The notes beneath the pieces were generated by a model, which did no database searches, had not been told where the DNA came from, and saw only the letters and a list, made by a program, of their open reading frames with translations. Of a stretch of DNA of 54,146 nucleotides, positions 8,170 to 17,329 are shown piece after piece; within the stretch, counting starts at the first letter, position 1; each line of letters starts with the position of its first letter. Source of the stretch: an uncultured beta proteobacterium (GTDB lineage Bacteria > Pseudomonadota > Gammaproteobacteria > Burkholderiales > Burkholderiaceae); the NCBI GenBank assembly GCA_903935355.1, contig CAIZRK010000007.1, positions 1 through 54,146 on the forward strand, written 5' to 3'. The position numbers and the translations under genes are program-made.

Positions 8170-11031
8170 TTACGCAAACAAGCGCGTTTGGCCATCTCCA
8201 AAGAGGTTGCTAATACAGCGACTACATAACTCTGGGTGCTCTGCATCAGTGCCAACGTCTGCAGTGTGATGCCAGCAGCGAGCACATTTCTTAAATTGAC
8301 TGCTGCGCACTAGAACTTCTAGGCCATTATTACTGAGTTCGAGATTGGCGCTGGAAGTGATGGTTACAAAACGTAAGTCATCTTCAAGAGAATGAAGGAT
8401 TGCAAAATCAACATCACCCACTTTAATAGTCAACTCAGCTTGCAGTGAAGAGCCAACATTACCAGCCTCACGCTCTACCTCAATTGCTTTAGTGACTTCA
8501 GAGCGAATCTCTCTAATGCGAGTCCATTTAGCAAGTAGTTCAGTAGCATTTGTAATTTCTGGGAAAGTACCAAAATCTTCCATGAAGATAGATTCTGTGA
8601 CTTTCTCATTTGAGCCATGTGGGAAGGACTGCCATGCTTCTTCAGCCGTGAAGGACAGAAAGGGAGCTAACCATTTGAGCAGATTGCGGGTGATGTGAAA
8701 CAAGGCATTTTGTGCAGCGCGACGATCGGCACAATCTGGTGCACTGGTATAGAGGCGATCTTTGAGGATATCTAAATAAAAGCCACCTAGATCTTCAGAG
8801 CAAAAAGTCAGCATGCGTGCAACAGCTGGTTGGAACTCATAGACTTGGTAGTGAGCTTGCACTTCATTTTGTAATTGATTGGCAAGGGCGACCGCATAAC
8901 GATCAATTTCTAACCACTGGTCAGCAGGCATAGCATGCTTGCTAGGATCAAAGTCAGATAGGTTGGCTAAGAGGAAGCGCAAGGTATTACGAATGCGTCG
9001 ATAACTCTCCACGACTCTTTTAAGAATTTCATCAGAAATCGTCATCTCACCAGAGTAGTCGGTCGAAGCTACCCATAAACGGATGATTTCCGCACCTAAC
9101 TTATCAGCAACCTGTTGTGGAGCAATGACATTGCCAACGGACTTGCTCATCTTGCGACCTTGGCCATCTACGGTAAAGCCATGGGTCAGGAGTGCTTTGT
9201 AGGGCGGCTTGCCATCGAGCATGGCGCCGGTTAATAAGGAGGAGTGGAACCAGCCGCGATGCTGATCAGATCCCTCTAGATACAAGTCAGCTAATCGTCC
9301 ATTTGGTGTTTCAGACTCTGGGGTGAATAGCTGATCTTTATGAGAACCGCGAATCACATGCCAATGGGTTGTACCTGAATCAAACCAGACGTCTAGGGTG
9401 TCACGATTCTTCTCATACTGAGGCGCCTCTTCACCTAGCAATTGTGAAACTTCTATTTTTTGCCAGGCTTCAATACCCTCTTTTTCAACGCGTTTAGCGA
9501 TCTCTTCGAGCAGTTCGACTGTACGTGGATGGGGCTCACCACTTTCTTTATGGACAAAGAAGGCCATCGGCACGCCCCATTGGCGTTGACGTGACAAAGT
9601 CCAGTCTGGTCGATTAGCGATCATGCTGCGTAAGCGTTGTTTACCCCAAGCAGGGAAAAATTCTGTACTTTCAATGCCGGCTAAGGCGGTATCACGCAAG
9701 CAGTTATTACCATCAGATGGTTTCTTATCCATGCTCGCAAACCACTGTGAAGTCGCGCGATAAATAATCGGGGACTTGTGACGCCAGCAGTGCATGTATG
9801 AGTGGGTATACGTTTTGTCTCTCAACAGGCTTCCTGCTTCGCGCATTGCCTCAACAATCTTCGGGTTGGCTTTCCAAATATATTCATTGGCAAATAGTGG
9901 CAACCAAGAGGCGTACACGCCATTACCCATGACTGGGTTCAAAATATCTTTATCGGCCAACTCGTTTACTTTGCAAGACTTAAAGTCTTCTTCGCCATAC
10001 GCTGGCGCAGAGTGGACAACTCCGGTGCCGGTATCAAGTGTGACATATTGGGCAGTGTAGATTGGTGAAAGGCGTTTGTAGCCATCATGCAATGGCGCTA
10101 ATGGGTGCCAGAAAGAAATATTGGCTAATTGACTGCCTAAGCAGGTGCCGATAATTTTTCCTTCGAGACCGTAATCTTGCAGACAAGTTTCTACGCGATC
10201 TTGAGCAAGAATGAGCAACTTGTCGCTAGTATCAACTAAGGCATAGGTGAGCTCAGGATGAACATTGAGCGCTTGGTTAGCCGGAATAGTCCAAGGTGTA
10301 GTGGTCCAAATCACAATCATGCCGGGCTTGTTTGGAATATCAGGGATGCCAAAAGCTTTTGCTAGTTGGGGGCGCTGGGCATCATCAAAGGAAAAGCCAA
10401 CATCGACCGTGGGATCAGTTTTATCTTGGTATTCCACTTCAGCCTCAGCTAGTGCAGAGCCACAATCAAAACACCAATTCACTGGCTTTAAGCCGCGATA
10501 GACATAACCCTTTTCCCAAATTTTTCCTAGTGCACGAATCTCTTGGGCCTCATTACTAAAGTCCATGGTTAGGTAGGGGTTATTCCAATCACCAAGAACG
10601 CCTAAGCGCTCAAAATCTTTCTTTTGTTTATCAACTTGCTCAAGAGCGTATGCACGTGCTTTAGCTTGTACTTCCTCAGTGGGCAGATTTTTACCAAACT
10701 GCTTTTCAATCTGAATCTCAATGGGCATCCCATGGCAATCCCAGCCGGGCACGTAAACAGAATCAAAGCCCATTAACCAGCGGGACTTCACAATCATGTC
10801 TTTGAGGATCTTATTGACAGCATGACCAATATGAATATCACCATTTGCGTAAGGTGGGCCGTCATGCAGAATAAATTTAGCTTGGTGGGCATGTGCACTG
10901 CGAATCTTTTCATAGAGCTTATTTTTTTGCCATTGAGCTACCCACTGGGGCTCTCGCTTAGGTAGATCTCCGCGCATCGGAAATGTAGTCTCTAGGAGAT
11001 TGACGGGATAAGAGTTTACTTTTTCAGGCAT
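8170..11031 (-). CDS. ileS: Isoleucyl-tRNA synthetase
   Basis: This 953-residue class I aminoacyl-tRNA synthetase charges tRNA-Ile and hydrolyses misactivated valine in its editing domain. Visible features are the HIGH box in [13 protein letters not shown], the CP1 editing domain with [13 protein letters not shown], the KMSKS box in [10 protein letters not shown], and a C-terminal zinc-binding element with CARCWHH and LCSRC. The ATG at 11031 (MPEKVNSYP) is chosen because an N-terminal tract of [10 protein letters not shown] soon follows as in the family. The 31 codons further upstream read through the ribF 3' end. The real start overlaps the ribF stop by 8 bases, suggesting coupled translation. 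Confidence 0.96.
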   Translation of the reverse strand: MPEKVNSYPVNLLETTFPMRGDLPKREPQWVAQWQKNKLYEKIRSAHAHQAKFILHDGPPYANGDIHIGHAVNKILKDMIVKSRWLMGFDSVYVPGWDCHGMPIEIQIEKQFGKNLPTEEVQAKARAYALEQVDKQKKDFERLGVLGDWNNPYLTMDFSNEAQEIRALGKIWEKGYVYRGLKPVNWCFDCGSALAEAEVEYQDKTDPTVDVGFSFDDAQRPQLAKAFGIPDIPNKPGMIVIWTTTPWTIPANQALNVHPELTYALVDTSDKLLILAQDRVETCLQDYGLEGKIIGTCLGSQLANISFWHPLAPLHDGYKRLSPIYTAQYVTLDTGTGVVHSAPAYGEEDFKSCKVNELADKDILNPVMGNGVYASWLPLFANEYIWKANPKIVEAMREAGSLLRDKTYTHSYMHCWRHKSPIIYRATSQWFASMDKKPSDGNNCLRDTALAGIESTEFFPAWGKQRLRSMIANRPDWTLSRQRQWGVPMAFFVHKESGEPHPRTVELLEEIAKRVEKEGIEAWQKIEVSQLLGEEAPQYEKNRDTLDVWFDSGTTHWHVIRGSHKDQLFTPESETPNGRLADLYLEGSDQHRGWFHSSLLTGAMLDGKPPYKALLTHGFTVDGQGRKMSKSVGNVIAPQQVADKLGAEIIRLWVASTDYSGEMTISDEILKRVVESYRRIRNTLRFLLANLSDFDPSKHAMPADQWLEIDRYAVALANQLQNEVQAHYQVYEFQPAVARMLTFCSEDLGGFYLDILKDRLYTSAPDCADRRAAQNALFHITRNLLKWLAPFLSFTAEEAWQSFPHGSNEKVTESIFMEDFGTFPEITNATELLAKWTRIREIRSEVTKAIEVEREAGNVGSSLQAELTIKVGDVDFAILHSLEDDLRFVTITSSANLELSNNGLEVLVRSSQFKKCARCWHHTADVGTDAEHPELCSRCISNLFGDGQTRLFA

Positions 11032-11974
11032 AAGCTTTTTTCTGGAAATAATTTCTGGCATGCATTGCATCAGTGGCAATGGCTTTGGTAAGTGTATCGA
11101 GGTCTGGATATTTTGCCTCGTCACGAATTTTTTCTAATAGTTCTACAGTAATCAACTTTCCATAGACTTCTTGTTTGTAATCAAAGATATGAGTTTCAAG
11201 TAAAACACGTCCCTCATCTTCAACGGTAGGCCTGACACCAAGGCTAGCTACTGCAGGGAGTGGTTTGTCACTTAAGCCAATCACTTGCGCAGTAAAGATG
11301 CCGGTAGTCGCTGGTTTGCGATGATGTAAGTGATTAGCAACTGCAAGGTTCAGCGTGGGAAATCCTAAAGTACGCCCTAATTGTTGTCCGTGAATCACAT
11401 GCCCTGAAATGCCGTATGGACGACCCAGTAATTTACTGACTTGCCCCATGTCGCCGTTTGCCAATGCATCTCGTAATGCTGAACTAGAAATCCGTTCGCC
11501 ATCCTCAAGAACAGTATGAATGTTCGATACTTCAAAACCATATTTTTTGCCGGCAGCCTTGAGACTGGCAAAGTTGCCAGCACGTTTTGCACCATAGCAA
11601 AAATCATCACCAATCAAAATCCATTTGGCATTGAGTTGTTTGACAATAATTTCAGAAACAAATTCTTCGGGGGATAGGCGGGCAAAAGCGTTATTAAAAT
11701 GCTCCACCACAACCCGATCAATACCGATGTCCGCAAAAGCACAAAGCTTGTCACGTAAATTAAGAATACGTGGTGGCGCTTGCTCTGGAGAAAAGAACTC
11801 TTTGGGATGTGGCTCAAAAGTCATTACACAGCTCACTAGGCCCCGTTCCTGCGCGCCAGCTTTGAGTTGTTTTAAAAGGGCGCGATGACCCCTGTGCACG
11901 CCATCGAAATTACCGATGGTTAGGGCACATGCCGGTCCTGCAGAAAATTGGGTAGAGCCACGGAATACGTTCAC
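11024..11974 (-). CDS. ribF: Bifunctional riboflavin kinase / FAD synthetase
   Basis: This 316-residue protein converts riboflavin to FMN and then FAD. The N-terminal adenylyltransferase domain has the nucleotide-binding motif [16 protein letters not shown], and [12 protein letters not shown] follows. The C-terminal kinase domain begins at [20 protein letters not shown], with the substrate segment FPTLNL. The start codon is GTG (11972-11974), preceded only by a weak AAAGTGA-like ribosome site. It is the first gene of the minus run towards ileS and diverges from purN; a minus-strand TATAAT at 12017-12012 could drive it with a leader of roughly 30 bases. Confidence 0.95.
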   Translation of the reverse strand: MNVFRGSTQFSAGPACALTIGNFDGVHRGHRALLKQLKAGAQERGLVSCVMTFEPHPKEFFSPEQAPPRILNLRDKLCAFADIGIDRVVVEHFNNAFARLSPEEFVSEIIVKQLNAKWILIGDDFCYGAKRAGNFASLKAAGKKYGFEVSNIHTVLEDGERISSSALRDALANGDMGQVSKLLGRPYGISGHVIHGQQLGRTLGFPTLNLAVANHLHHRKPATTGIFTAQVIGLSDKPLPAVASLGVRPTVEDEGRVLLETHIFDYKQEVYGKLITVELLEKIRDEAKYPDLDTLTKAIATDAMHARNYFQKKAYA

Positions 11975-12011
11975 TAAATCACTTTCAGGGTCGCTTTCAT
12001 GGTAACCATCA

Positions 12012-12019
12012 ATTATATT
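12012..12019. promoter_or_regulatory. Symmetric -10 core shared by ribF (-) and purN (+)
   Basis: The sequence ATTATATT reads as TATATT on the plus strand (12014-12019, 6 bases before the purN ATG at 12026) and as TATAAT on the minus strand (12017 to 12012, facing ribF). The -35 regions are weak on both sides. A bidirectional promoter with overlapping -10 elements is a recognised bacterial arrangement; its use here is inference. Confidence 0.4.
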
Positions 12020-12025
12020 GTGGGC

Positions 12026-12655
12026 ATGCTATCTATCGTTACCTTAATCTCAGGCCGGGGATCTAATTTCGAGGCCATCGTTAAAACTGCCCAAAAAGAG
12101 CGCTGGTTGGTCAAATTTACTGGGGTCATTGCCAACCAAGCAACGGCCAAGGGCCTTGATTTTGCTCGCTCCCAGGGTATTCCAGCCTTCGCCATCGAGC
12201 ATCGAGACTACCTATCACGTGAATCATTCGATGCGGCTCTGATTCAGCAAATTGAGGCTTTAGGGGCTAATTTGGTGGTTTTGGCTGGCTTCATGAGAAT
12301 CCTCACTCCAGGCTTTATTCGTCATTTTGAGGGTCGTCTAATCAATATTCATCCTGCACTGCTGCCCGCATTTCCTGGTTTGCATACTCATGAACGTGCC
12401 TTAGAGGCTGGCGCCACTGAGCATGGCGCTACAGTTCACTTTGTTTCTGAAGGTGTGGATGAGGGCCCAATCATCTGCCAAGCCTCTGTTCCAGTACTGC
12501 CAGAAGATGATGCCAACTCCTTGGCCGCCCGAGTTTTGGCTGCCGAGCATCAGATTTACCCGCGGGCCGTAAAATGGTTCCTCGATGGACGATTGCGAAT
12601 AGTAGGTAATCAAGTTCAGATTCAACCCCCGGAGTCGCAATTAATAAAATTATGA
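12026..12655 (+). CDS. purN: Phosphoribosylglycinamide formyltransferase (GART)
   Basis: This 209-residue enzyme transfers the formyl group of 10-formyl-THF to GAR, the third step of purine synthesis. The phosphate-binding N-terminus LISGRGSNFEAIV, the catalytic Asn-x-His in NIHPALLPAFPG and the downstream catalytic Asp in GVDEGPII are all present. The ATG at 12026 (MLSIVTLIS) aligns with the family N-terminus; an in-frame ATG at 11999 would add nine residues. The TATATT ending 6 bases before 12026 supports the shorter form as a possibly leaderless message. The stop overlaps the next start by four bases (ATGA). Confidence 0.95.
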   Translation: MLSIVTLISGRGSNFEAIVKTAQKERWLVKFTGVIANQATAKGLDFARSQGIPAFAIEHRDYLSRESFDAALIQQIEALGANLVVLAGFMRILTPGFIRHFEGRLINIHPALLPAFPGLHTHERALEAGATEHGATVHFVSEGVDEGPIICQASVPVLPEDDANSLAARVLAAEHQIYPRAVKWFLDGRLRIVGNQVQIQPPESQLIKL

Positions 12656-14241
12656 GTAAAGAACGTTCATCTCGCTCAGCTAGTGCTGGCAGTAAATCTG
12701 GATCTAGAACAGCGGCCAGATTAGGCCCTCAAAAAAGCTATGCCGCTAAATCGAAAGATCCATTGCGTCGTCCAGAGCGACGTAATGCCAGTGGCAACAT
12801 TATTGCGCCCGAAGGTCAAAAAAACTTTTCAAATGCAAAAGCATTGCCTCAACATGCAATTCATTTAGAGCGCTTGCTCCCTGAATTACTGAACTTTGAG
12901 CAACCGGCCGATCGTGTCGTCAGCCGTTATTTTCGTTCTGAACCACAGTTGGGCAACCGAGATCGCGCCCTGATTGCAGAGAGTGCCTTTGCCATACTGC
13001 GTCGTAAAAATGAGTTCTCTCAATTCGCCTCTAGCGGTGAAGGGTCACAGGCTAGACGCCTAGCCCTATTGGGTTTACTGTCCGCGCTCTCTGAAGGTGG
13101 CTTGGGCTCTGCCAATCGTGCAGAAAGTGCGATTGCTGATTTAGCGCACGTTTTAAAGCCCGGAGAGTATGAGTGGTTACAGCGTTTTGCAACTGTAGAT
13201 CCAGCGGCCTTAAATTCCTTGGTACGTAATAATTTGCCTGAGTGGCTATGGGATGCATTTGGAAACTATCCTGGCCAAGAAACCCGTGAAGAATTAGCAA
13301 AGTGTTTAATGCATCCCGCATTATTAGATTTACGTGCCAACACCATGAAAACTACTCGCGAGCAATTGCTAGTAGAGATGAATGCTTTGGGTGGGCGATA
13401 TAAAGCCATCCCTACGCCGTATGCACCTGATGGTGTGCGCATTATGGGTAAACCAGCCTTGCAAAATACGGCGGGCTTTAAGGCAGGGATGTTTGAAGTG
13501 CAAGATGAAGGCAGTCAGCTTTTAGCTTATTTGCTGGCCCCCAAGCGGGGCGAGATGGTGGTGGACTTCTGTGCAGGTGCTGGCGGCAAGACTTTAGCGA
13601 TTGGAGCGCTGATGCGCTCCACAGGGCGCTTATATGCCCTAGATACATCCGAGCGTCGTTTAGCGAATTTAAAGCCTAGACAAGCCCGTAGCGGCCTTTC
13701 TAATGTACATCCTGTATGGATTGATAGTGAAAATGACGCCAAGATTAAACGTTTGGCCGGAAAGATTGATCGCGTACTCGTTGATGCCCCTTGTAGTGGT
13801 ATGGGTACCTTACGGCGTAACCCAGATCTCAAATGGCGACAGACTCCTGCTGGCGTATTGGAATTAAATCAAAAGCAATCTAATATTTTGAGCTCTGCAA
13901 GCCGTCTTCTTAAGCCCGGTGGACGTTTGGTTTATGCCACCTGTAGTTTGTTGCCCCAAGAAAATCAAGGGATTGCCGAGGACTTCTTGGCAAAACACCC
14001 TGATTTTGAGGTGCTTCCTGCTGCGCAGGCTCTTAAACCCTTGTTTCCTAAAGATGTAATGCCTTTGGGATGCAGCCCTGATAATCCTTGGTGGCAACTA
14101 TGGCCCCACATTCATGGTACTGATGGCTTCTTTGGAGCAGTATTTCAGAGAAAAGCGTTGCCAGTAAATCTAGTCGATCAGGCTCAAACCTCCGACCATA
14201 TCAAAGGTAAGCCCAAAAAAGCTGGTAAAGCTCTAAAATAG
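12652..14241 (+). CDS. RsmB/NOP-family rRNA (cytosine-C5) methyltransferase
   Basis: This 529-residue SAM-dependent RNA m5C methyltransferase probably modifies 16S rRNA. The SAM site VVDFCAGAGGKTLAI, motif IV with the first catalytic cysteine, LVDAPCSGMGTLRRNPD, and motif VI with the second, VYATCSLLPQEN, are all readable. An NusB-like helical region (about residues 60-200) precedes the catalytic domain. The first 50 or so residues are basic and of low complexity (SRSASAGSKSGSRTAAR), a tail that could aid rRNA binding. The start overlaps the purN stop as ATGA. It may be RsmB itself, but the paralogue cannot be fixed from sequence reading alone. Confidence 0.85.
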   Translation: MSKERSSRSASAGSKSGSRTAARLGPQKSYAAKSKDPLRRPERRNASGNIIAPEGQKNFSNAKALPQHAIHLERLLPELLNFEQPADRVVSRYFRSEPQLGNRDRALIAESAFAILRRKNEFSQFASSGEGSQARRLALLGLLSALSEGGLGSANRAESAIADLAHVLKPGEYEWLQRFATVDPAALNSLVRNNLPEWLWDAFGNYPGQETREELAKCLMHPALLDLRANTMKTTREQLLVEMNALGGRYKAIPTPYAPDGVRIMGKPALQNTAGFKAGMFEVQDEGSQLLAYLLAPKRGEMVVDFCAGAGGKTLAIGALMRSTGRLYALDTSERRLANLKPRQARSGLSNVHPVWIDSENDAKIKRLAGKIDRVLVDAPCSGMGTLRRNPDLKWRQTPAGVLELNQKQSNILSSASRLLKPGGRLVYATCSLLPQENQGIAEDFLAKHPDFEVLPAAQALKPLFPKDVMPLGCSPDNPWWQLWPHIHGTDGFFGAVFQRKALPVNLVDQAQTSDHIKGKPKKAGKALK

Positions 14242-14268
14242 AGATTTAAACCCTTTTAGGATTTACTT

Positions 14269-15468
14269 TTGAGAGCAGACTCAGGTTTTAGTTTTGACTC
14301 GTTTCTAGGGTGGCTTGCCCATGGATATTTAGATTGGTCTTGGTGGCAGATTTTGGTGTTCACCTTGGCAGCGACCCATATTACCATTGCAGCAGTGACG
14401 ATTTTTTTGCATCGTTGTCAGGCGCATCGCGCCCTAGATCTTCATCCTATCATGTCGCATTTCTTCCGTTTTTGGCTTTGGCTAACAACGGGTATGATTA
14501 CCAAAGAATGGGCGGCTATTCATCGTAAACATCATGCTAAATGTGAGACTGTTGATGATCCCCATAGCCCTCAAATATTGGGTATCTCCACCGTTCTTTC
14601 TCGTGGCGCTGAGCTTTATAAAAAAGAATCACAAAATCAAGAAACTTTAGATAAGTTTGGTCATGGCACTCCGGATGATTGGCTCGAAAGAAATATTTAT
14701 TCCCCATTTTCTTGGCAAGGGGTTGCTCTCATGCTCATCATCGATGTCTTTTTATTTGGTGGCATTGGTTTGACGGTATGGGCTGTACAAATGTTATGGA
14801 TCCCCGTTACAGCAGCCGGTGTAATTAATGGCATTGGCCACTATTGGGGTTACCGTAATTACGATTGTGAAGATGCCTCAACCAATATCTTTCCTTGGGG
14901 AATTTTAATTGGTGGAGAAGAGTTACATAACAATCATCACACCTTTGCGACTAGTGCCAAGCTTTCTAGTAAATGGTATGAGTTTGATATTGGCTGGCTT
15001 TATATTCGGATGATGAGTGCTGTGGGTTTAGCAAAGGTCAAAAAGACTCCCCCTAAGCCAATATTAAGTGAGTTACGTCCAGCCGATCAAAGCACCCTTG
15101 AAGCTATTATTGCTAATCGTTACGAGATCATGGCCCGCTACAGCAAGACTTTGCGCACCTTCTTTAACCATGAAGTGCAGCATATGCAAGCCTTGGCAGC
15201 CCACTTAAAAGACGCTCGTACTTGGTTGGGTAAAGATGAGGCACGTTTAACTGAAGAAGAGAAATTAAAACTAGAAGAGTTAATGGAAAGTAATGCCCAG
15301 TTACGCAAGATGATTGAAATGCGTCGTGACTTACAGGCGATTTGGAGTCGCTCTAATGCCACTGGCGAGCAATTGCTATCTCAGCTGCATTCTTGGTGTC
15401 AGCGTGCTGAAGATAGTGGTTTAAGTAGCTTACGTGACTTTTCTTTGCGATTGCGTCGTTACGTTTAA
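14269..15468 (+). CDS. Membrane fatty acid (acyl-CoA) desaturase
   Basis: This 399-residue diiron membrane desaturase introduces a cis double bond into acyl chains. The three histidine boxes are HRCQAH, HRKHH and HNNHH, separated by hydrophobic segments, as in the delta-9 (DesC/OLE1-type) family. The C-terminal 130 or so residues form a charged, predicted alpha-helical extension (EEEKLKLEELMESNAQLRK), which I believe is usual in betaproteobacterial members. The start is TTG at 14269, eight bases after an AGGA site; no ATG lies close by. It follows the methyltransferase after 27 bases, so co-transcription is likely, and ends at a strong terminator. Confidence 0.88.
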   Translation: MRADSGFSFDSFLGWLAHGYLDWSWWQILVFTLAATHITIAAVTIFLHRCQAHRALDLHPIMSHFFRFWLWLTTGMITKEWAAIHRKHHAKCETVDDPHSPQILGISTVLSRGAELYKKESQNQETLDKFGHGTPDDWLERNIYSPFSWQGVALMLIIDVFLFGGIGLTVWAVQMLWIPVTAAGVINGIGHYWGYRNYDCEDASTNIFPWGILIGGEELHNNHHTFATSAKLSSKWYEFDIGWLYIRMMSAVGLAKVKKTPPKPILSELRPADQSTLEAIIANRYEIMARYSKTLRTFFNHEVQHMQALAAHLKDARTWLGKDEARLTEEEKLKLEELMESNAQLRKMIEMRRDLQAIWSRSNATGEQLLSQLHSWCQRAEDSGLSSLRDFSLRLRRYV

Positions 15469-15505
15469 GAGGCCAAAACCAAGAGCTTGGAATTACCAAG
15501 ACAAT

Positions 15506-15535
15506 AAAAAACCCGATCATAAGGATCGGGTTTTT
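15506..15535. terminator. Bidirectional rho-independent terminator between desaturase and rpmG
   Basis: A 12-bp perfect stem AAAAACCCGATC-ATAAG-GATCGGGTTTTT has an A-run on one side and a T-run on the other. It can terminate both the desaturase transcript (+) and the rpmB-rpmG transcript (-). Confidence 0.9.
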
Positions 15536-15596
15536 AATGCTTAAAGTAGATGAACTACTTATTACTAACTAATAACTTCTAGTGTCTAGTGTCTAA

Positions 15597-15764
15597 TTAC
15601 TTTAGCTTCGTTTCTTTATAAGCAACGTGCTTGCGAATAGTGGGATCAAATTTCATGATCTCCATTTTCTCAGGCTTAGTACGCTTGTTTTTTGAAGTGG
15701 TGTAGAAGTGACCAGTACCAGCTGATGACTCTAGTTTAATTTTTTCTCTGCCGCCTTTAGCCAT
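15597..15764 (-). CDS. rpmG: 50S ribosomal protein L33
   Basis: This is a 55-residue basic protein, [20 protein letters not shown] at the N-terminus, then [20 protein letters not shown] and a C-terminal KETKLK. It lacks the two CxxC pairs, so it is the zinc-free form of L33. It lies 11 bases downstream of rpmB in the standard rpmB-rpmG order and is closed by the terminator at 15506-15535. L33 sits near the tRNA E-site of the large subunit. Confidence 0.96.
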   Translation of the reverse strand: MAKGGREKIKLESSAGTGHFYTTSKNKRTKPEKMEIMKFDPTIRKHVAYKETKLK

Positions 15765-15775
15765 TTGTGTGCCCC

Positions 15776-16009
15776 TTAAATTTCGCCGCGTGCACGAAGA
15801 TCAGATAAAACAGCATCAATGCCGTTTTTGTCGATTACGCGCAAACCAGCATTGGTTAAGCGCAAGCTAATCCAACGGTTTTCAGATTCAACCCAGAAAC
15901 GACGATTTTGCAGGTTAGGCAAAAAGCGACGCTTCGTTTTATTGTTTGCATGGGATACATTGTTGCCAACCATCGGCTTTTTCCCAGTGACTTGGCAAAC
16001 TTTTGCCAT
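15776..16009 (-). CDS. rpmB: 50S ribosomal protein L28
   Basis: This 77-residue protein begins [20 protein letters not shown] and contains [16 protein letters not shown], the family core. It is the zinc-free type, having a single cysteine. The ATG at 16009 has a GGAG site seven bases upstream. It is transcribed ahead of rpmG. A minus-strand TACAAT at 16046-16041 is a plausible -10 giving a leader of about 25 bases. Confidence 0.96.
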   Translation of the reverse strand: MAKVCQVTGKKPMVGNNVSHANNKTKRRFLPNLQNRRFWVESENRWISLRLTNAGLRVIDKNGIDAVLSDLRARGEI

Positions 16010-16040
16010 GACATAACTCCATTAATTGCGAAAAAAGAAG

Positions 16041-16046
16041 ATTGTA
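16041..16046 (-). promoter_or_regulatory. Candidate -10 of rpmB-rpmG
   Basis: TACAAT on the minus strand (5 of 6 consensus) lies 31 bases before the rpmB ATG, with a GGAG ribosome site in the leader. The -35 region is weak. Unlike the start-adjacent -10 elements elsewhere in the window, this gives an ordinary leader. Confidence 0.35.
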
Positions 16047-16159
16047 TCAGGCGTAGCCTACTTTGATCTACCCCTAATTTGCTTTAGTTCAATGGTTTGT
16101 TCCAAGAAGTCTCTATGAATTGAAAAAAGAGCCAATTAAGTTAGTGTTTACTTTCTTTT

Positions 16160-16849
16160 TCATCCATCTTTCATAAGGCCAGCCTCTGAAAATGAGAAAA
16201 AACCACTACCACTCACAATGCAATGATCTAAAAGTCGAATATCCACCAGATTGAGTGCAGAAAACAGGGTTTTGGTTAATTCTTGATCAGCTTGGCTAGG
16301 AAGTGGGTTACCACTAGGATGATTGTGTGCCACGATTAGTGCACTCGCATTTCTAGAAAGTGCTTCTTTTAAGATTTCTCGGGGGTAAACAGCTGTATGG
16401 GTAATAGACCCTCTAAATAGCTCTTGGCACTCAATCAGATGAAAGCGGGAGTCTAGATAGAGGCAGAGGAAGACTTCATGTGGGAGGCGGCCAATTCTCG
16501 CTTGCAAGTACTCTCTAACTTGACTTGGGGATGAAAAGATGGAGTCTTGGGCAAGACCTTCCTCTAGGCTGCGCTTTACTAATTCGTAAGCCGCCTGAAT
16601 TTGTGACCATTTGGATAGACCCATGCCATGAATTTGCGTCAGTTCTTCTGAGGAGCAACTTAACAAGCGCGGCAGACCCCCAAAATGATGAATGAGGTCT
16701 TTTGCAAGGGCCACGGCGGTTTTGCCTTTGACCCCCACTCTGAGGAAGATGGCTAATAACTCGGCATCACTAAGAGCTGCAGCCCCAAGGGCACGAAGTT
16801 TTTCTCTGGGCTGGTCCATTTTTGGCCAATCTGAAATCGGAGAATGCAC
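16160..16849 (-). CDS. radC: RadC-family protein (JAB/MPN domain)
   Basis: This 229-residue protein matches the usual length of about 225. A helix-hairpin-helix region (QIHGMGLSKWSQIQAAYELV) is followed by a JAB1/MPN metal-site domain with the motif HNHPSGNPLPSQAD. RadC was named as a DNA-repair factor, but its biochemical function is not settled. I place the start at GTG 16849 (reading HSPISDWPKMDQPREKL after the initiator), which fits the family N-terminus. ATG 16819 is an alternative, and the longer frame to 17008 runs across the slpA gene and is rejected. Confidence 0.92.
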   Translation of the reverse strand: MHSPISDWPKMDQPREKLRALGAAALSDAELLAIFLRVGVKGKTAVALAKDLIHHFGGLPRLLSCSSEELTQIHGMGLSKWSQIQAAYELVKRSLEEGLAQDSIFSSPSQVREYLQARIGRLPHEVFLCLYLDSRFHLIECQELFRGSITHTAVYPREILKEALSRNASALIVAHNHPSGNPLPSQADQELTKTLFSALNLVDIRLLDHCIVSGSGFFSFSEAGLMKDG

Positions 16850-16873
16850 ACTCTGGTCTGGCCTAGATACAAT
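16845..16873 (+). promoter_or_regulatory. Candidate slpA promoter (TGCACA-N17-TACAAT)
   Basis: The -35 TGCACA (4 of 6) is at 16845-16850 and the -10 TACAAT (5 of 6) at 16868-16873, with 17-bp spacing. The -10 ends six bases before the slpA ATG, predicting a leaderless message. The -35 covers the proposed GTG start codon of the divergent radC. Confidence 0.45.
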
Positions 16874-16879
16874 GACCTT

Positions 16880-17326
16880 ATGACTAAGCTTACGGTTCTT
16901 CCTAACTCCTTCTTGACCCTCAATTACCGCTTGACTTTGCCAAGTGGGGAGGATTACATCAACACGTTTATCGATCGTCCTGCGACGGTCATGATGGGCT
17001 CTGGACAATTTGCTCCTTGTTTTGAAAAAGTATTAATTGGTTTGGGTGTGGGTGATAAAAAAAGTGCACTACTTCAGCCAGACGAAAGCTTTGGTGAGCG
17101 TAAAGATGAGTTGGTGCAGTGGGTATCTTTGCAAGCGCTCAAGGAAGGGCGCGATGAAGATACCCAATTTAACCCAGGCGATGTCATCGAGTTCAATGCA
17201 CCTGGCGGCGCCCAATATGCCGGTGTCTTGCAGTCGATAGATACGGAGGGGGCTTGGTTTGACTTCAATCACCCCTTGGCTGGCAGGCCAGTTACTTTTG
17301 AAGCAGAGATTGTGGCGATTCTTTAA
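16880..17326 (+). CDS. slpA: FKBP-type peptidyl-prolyl cis-trans isomerase (SlpA/FkpB-like)
   Basis: This 148-residue protein of the SlpA/SlyD branch of FKBPs catalyses prolyl isomerisation as a cytoplasmic folding factor. Its features are SFLTLNYRLTLPSGEDYINTF, the FKBP core MGSGQFAPCFEKVLIGL with GDKKS, an insert-in-flap region (about residues 70-120), and FDFNHPLAGRPVTFEAEIV near the C-terminus, the SlyD/SlpA signature. The start is at ATG 16880; an in-frame ATG at 16844 would place 12 residues over the radC start and has no support. It is followed by ispH after 3 bases, the same slpA(fkpB)-ispH order as in E. coli. Confidence 0.92.
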   Translation: MTKLTVLPNSFLTLNYRLTLPSGEDYINTFIDRPATVMMGSGQFAPCFEKVLIGLGVGDKKSALLQPDESFGERKDELVQWVSLQALKEGRDEDTQFNPGDVIEFNAPGGAQYAGVLQSIDTEGAWFDFNHPLAGRPVTFEAEIVAIL

Positions 17327-17329
17327 GCG

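Noticed and set aside
16850..17008. N-terminal extension of radC
   Set aside because: These residues lie across the slpA start and match no RadC N-terminus; the family sequence begins at the GTG 16849.
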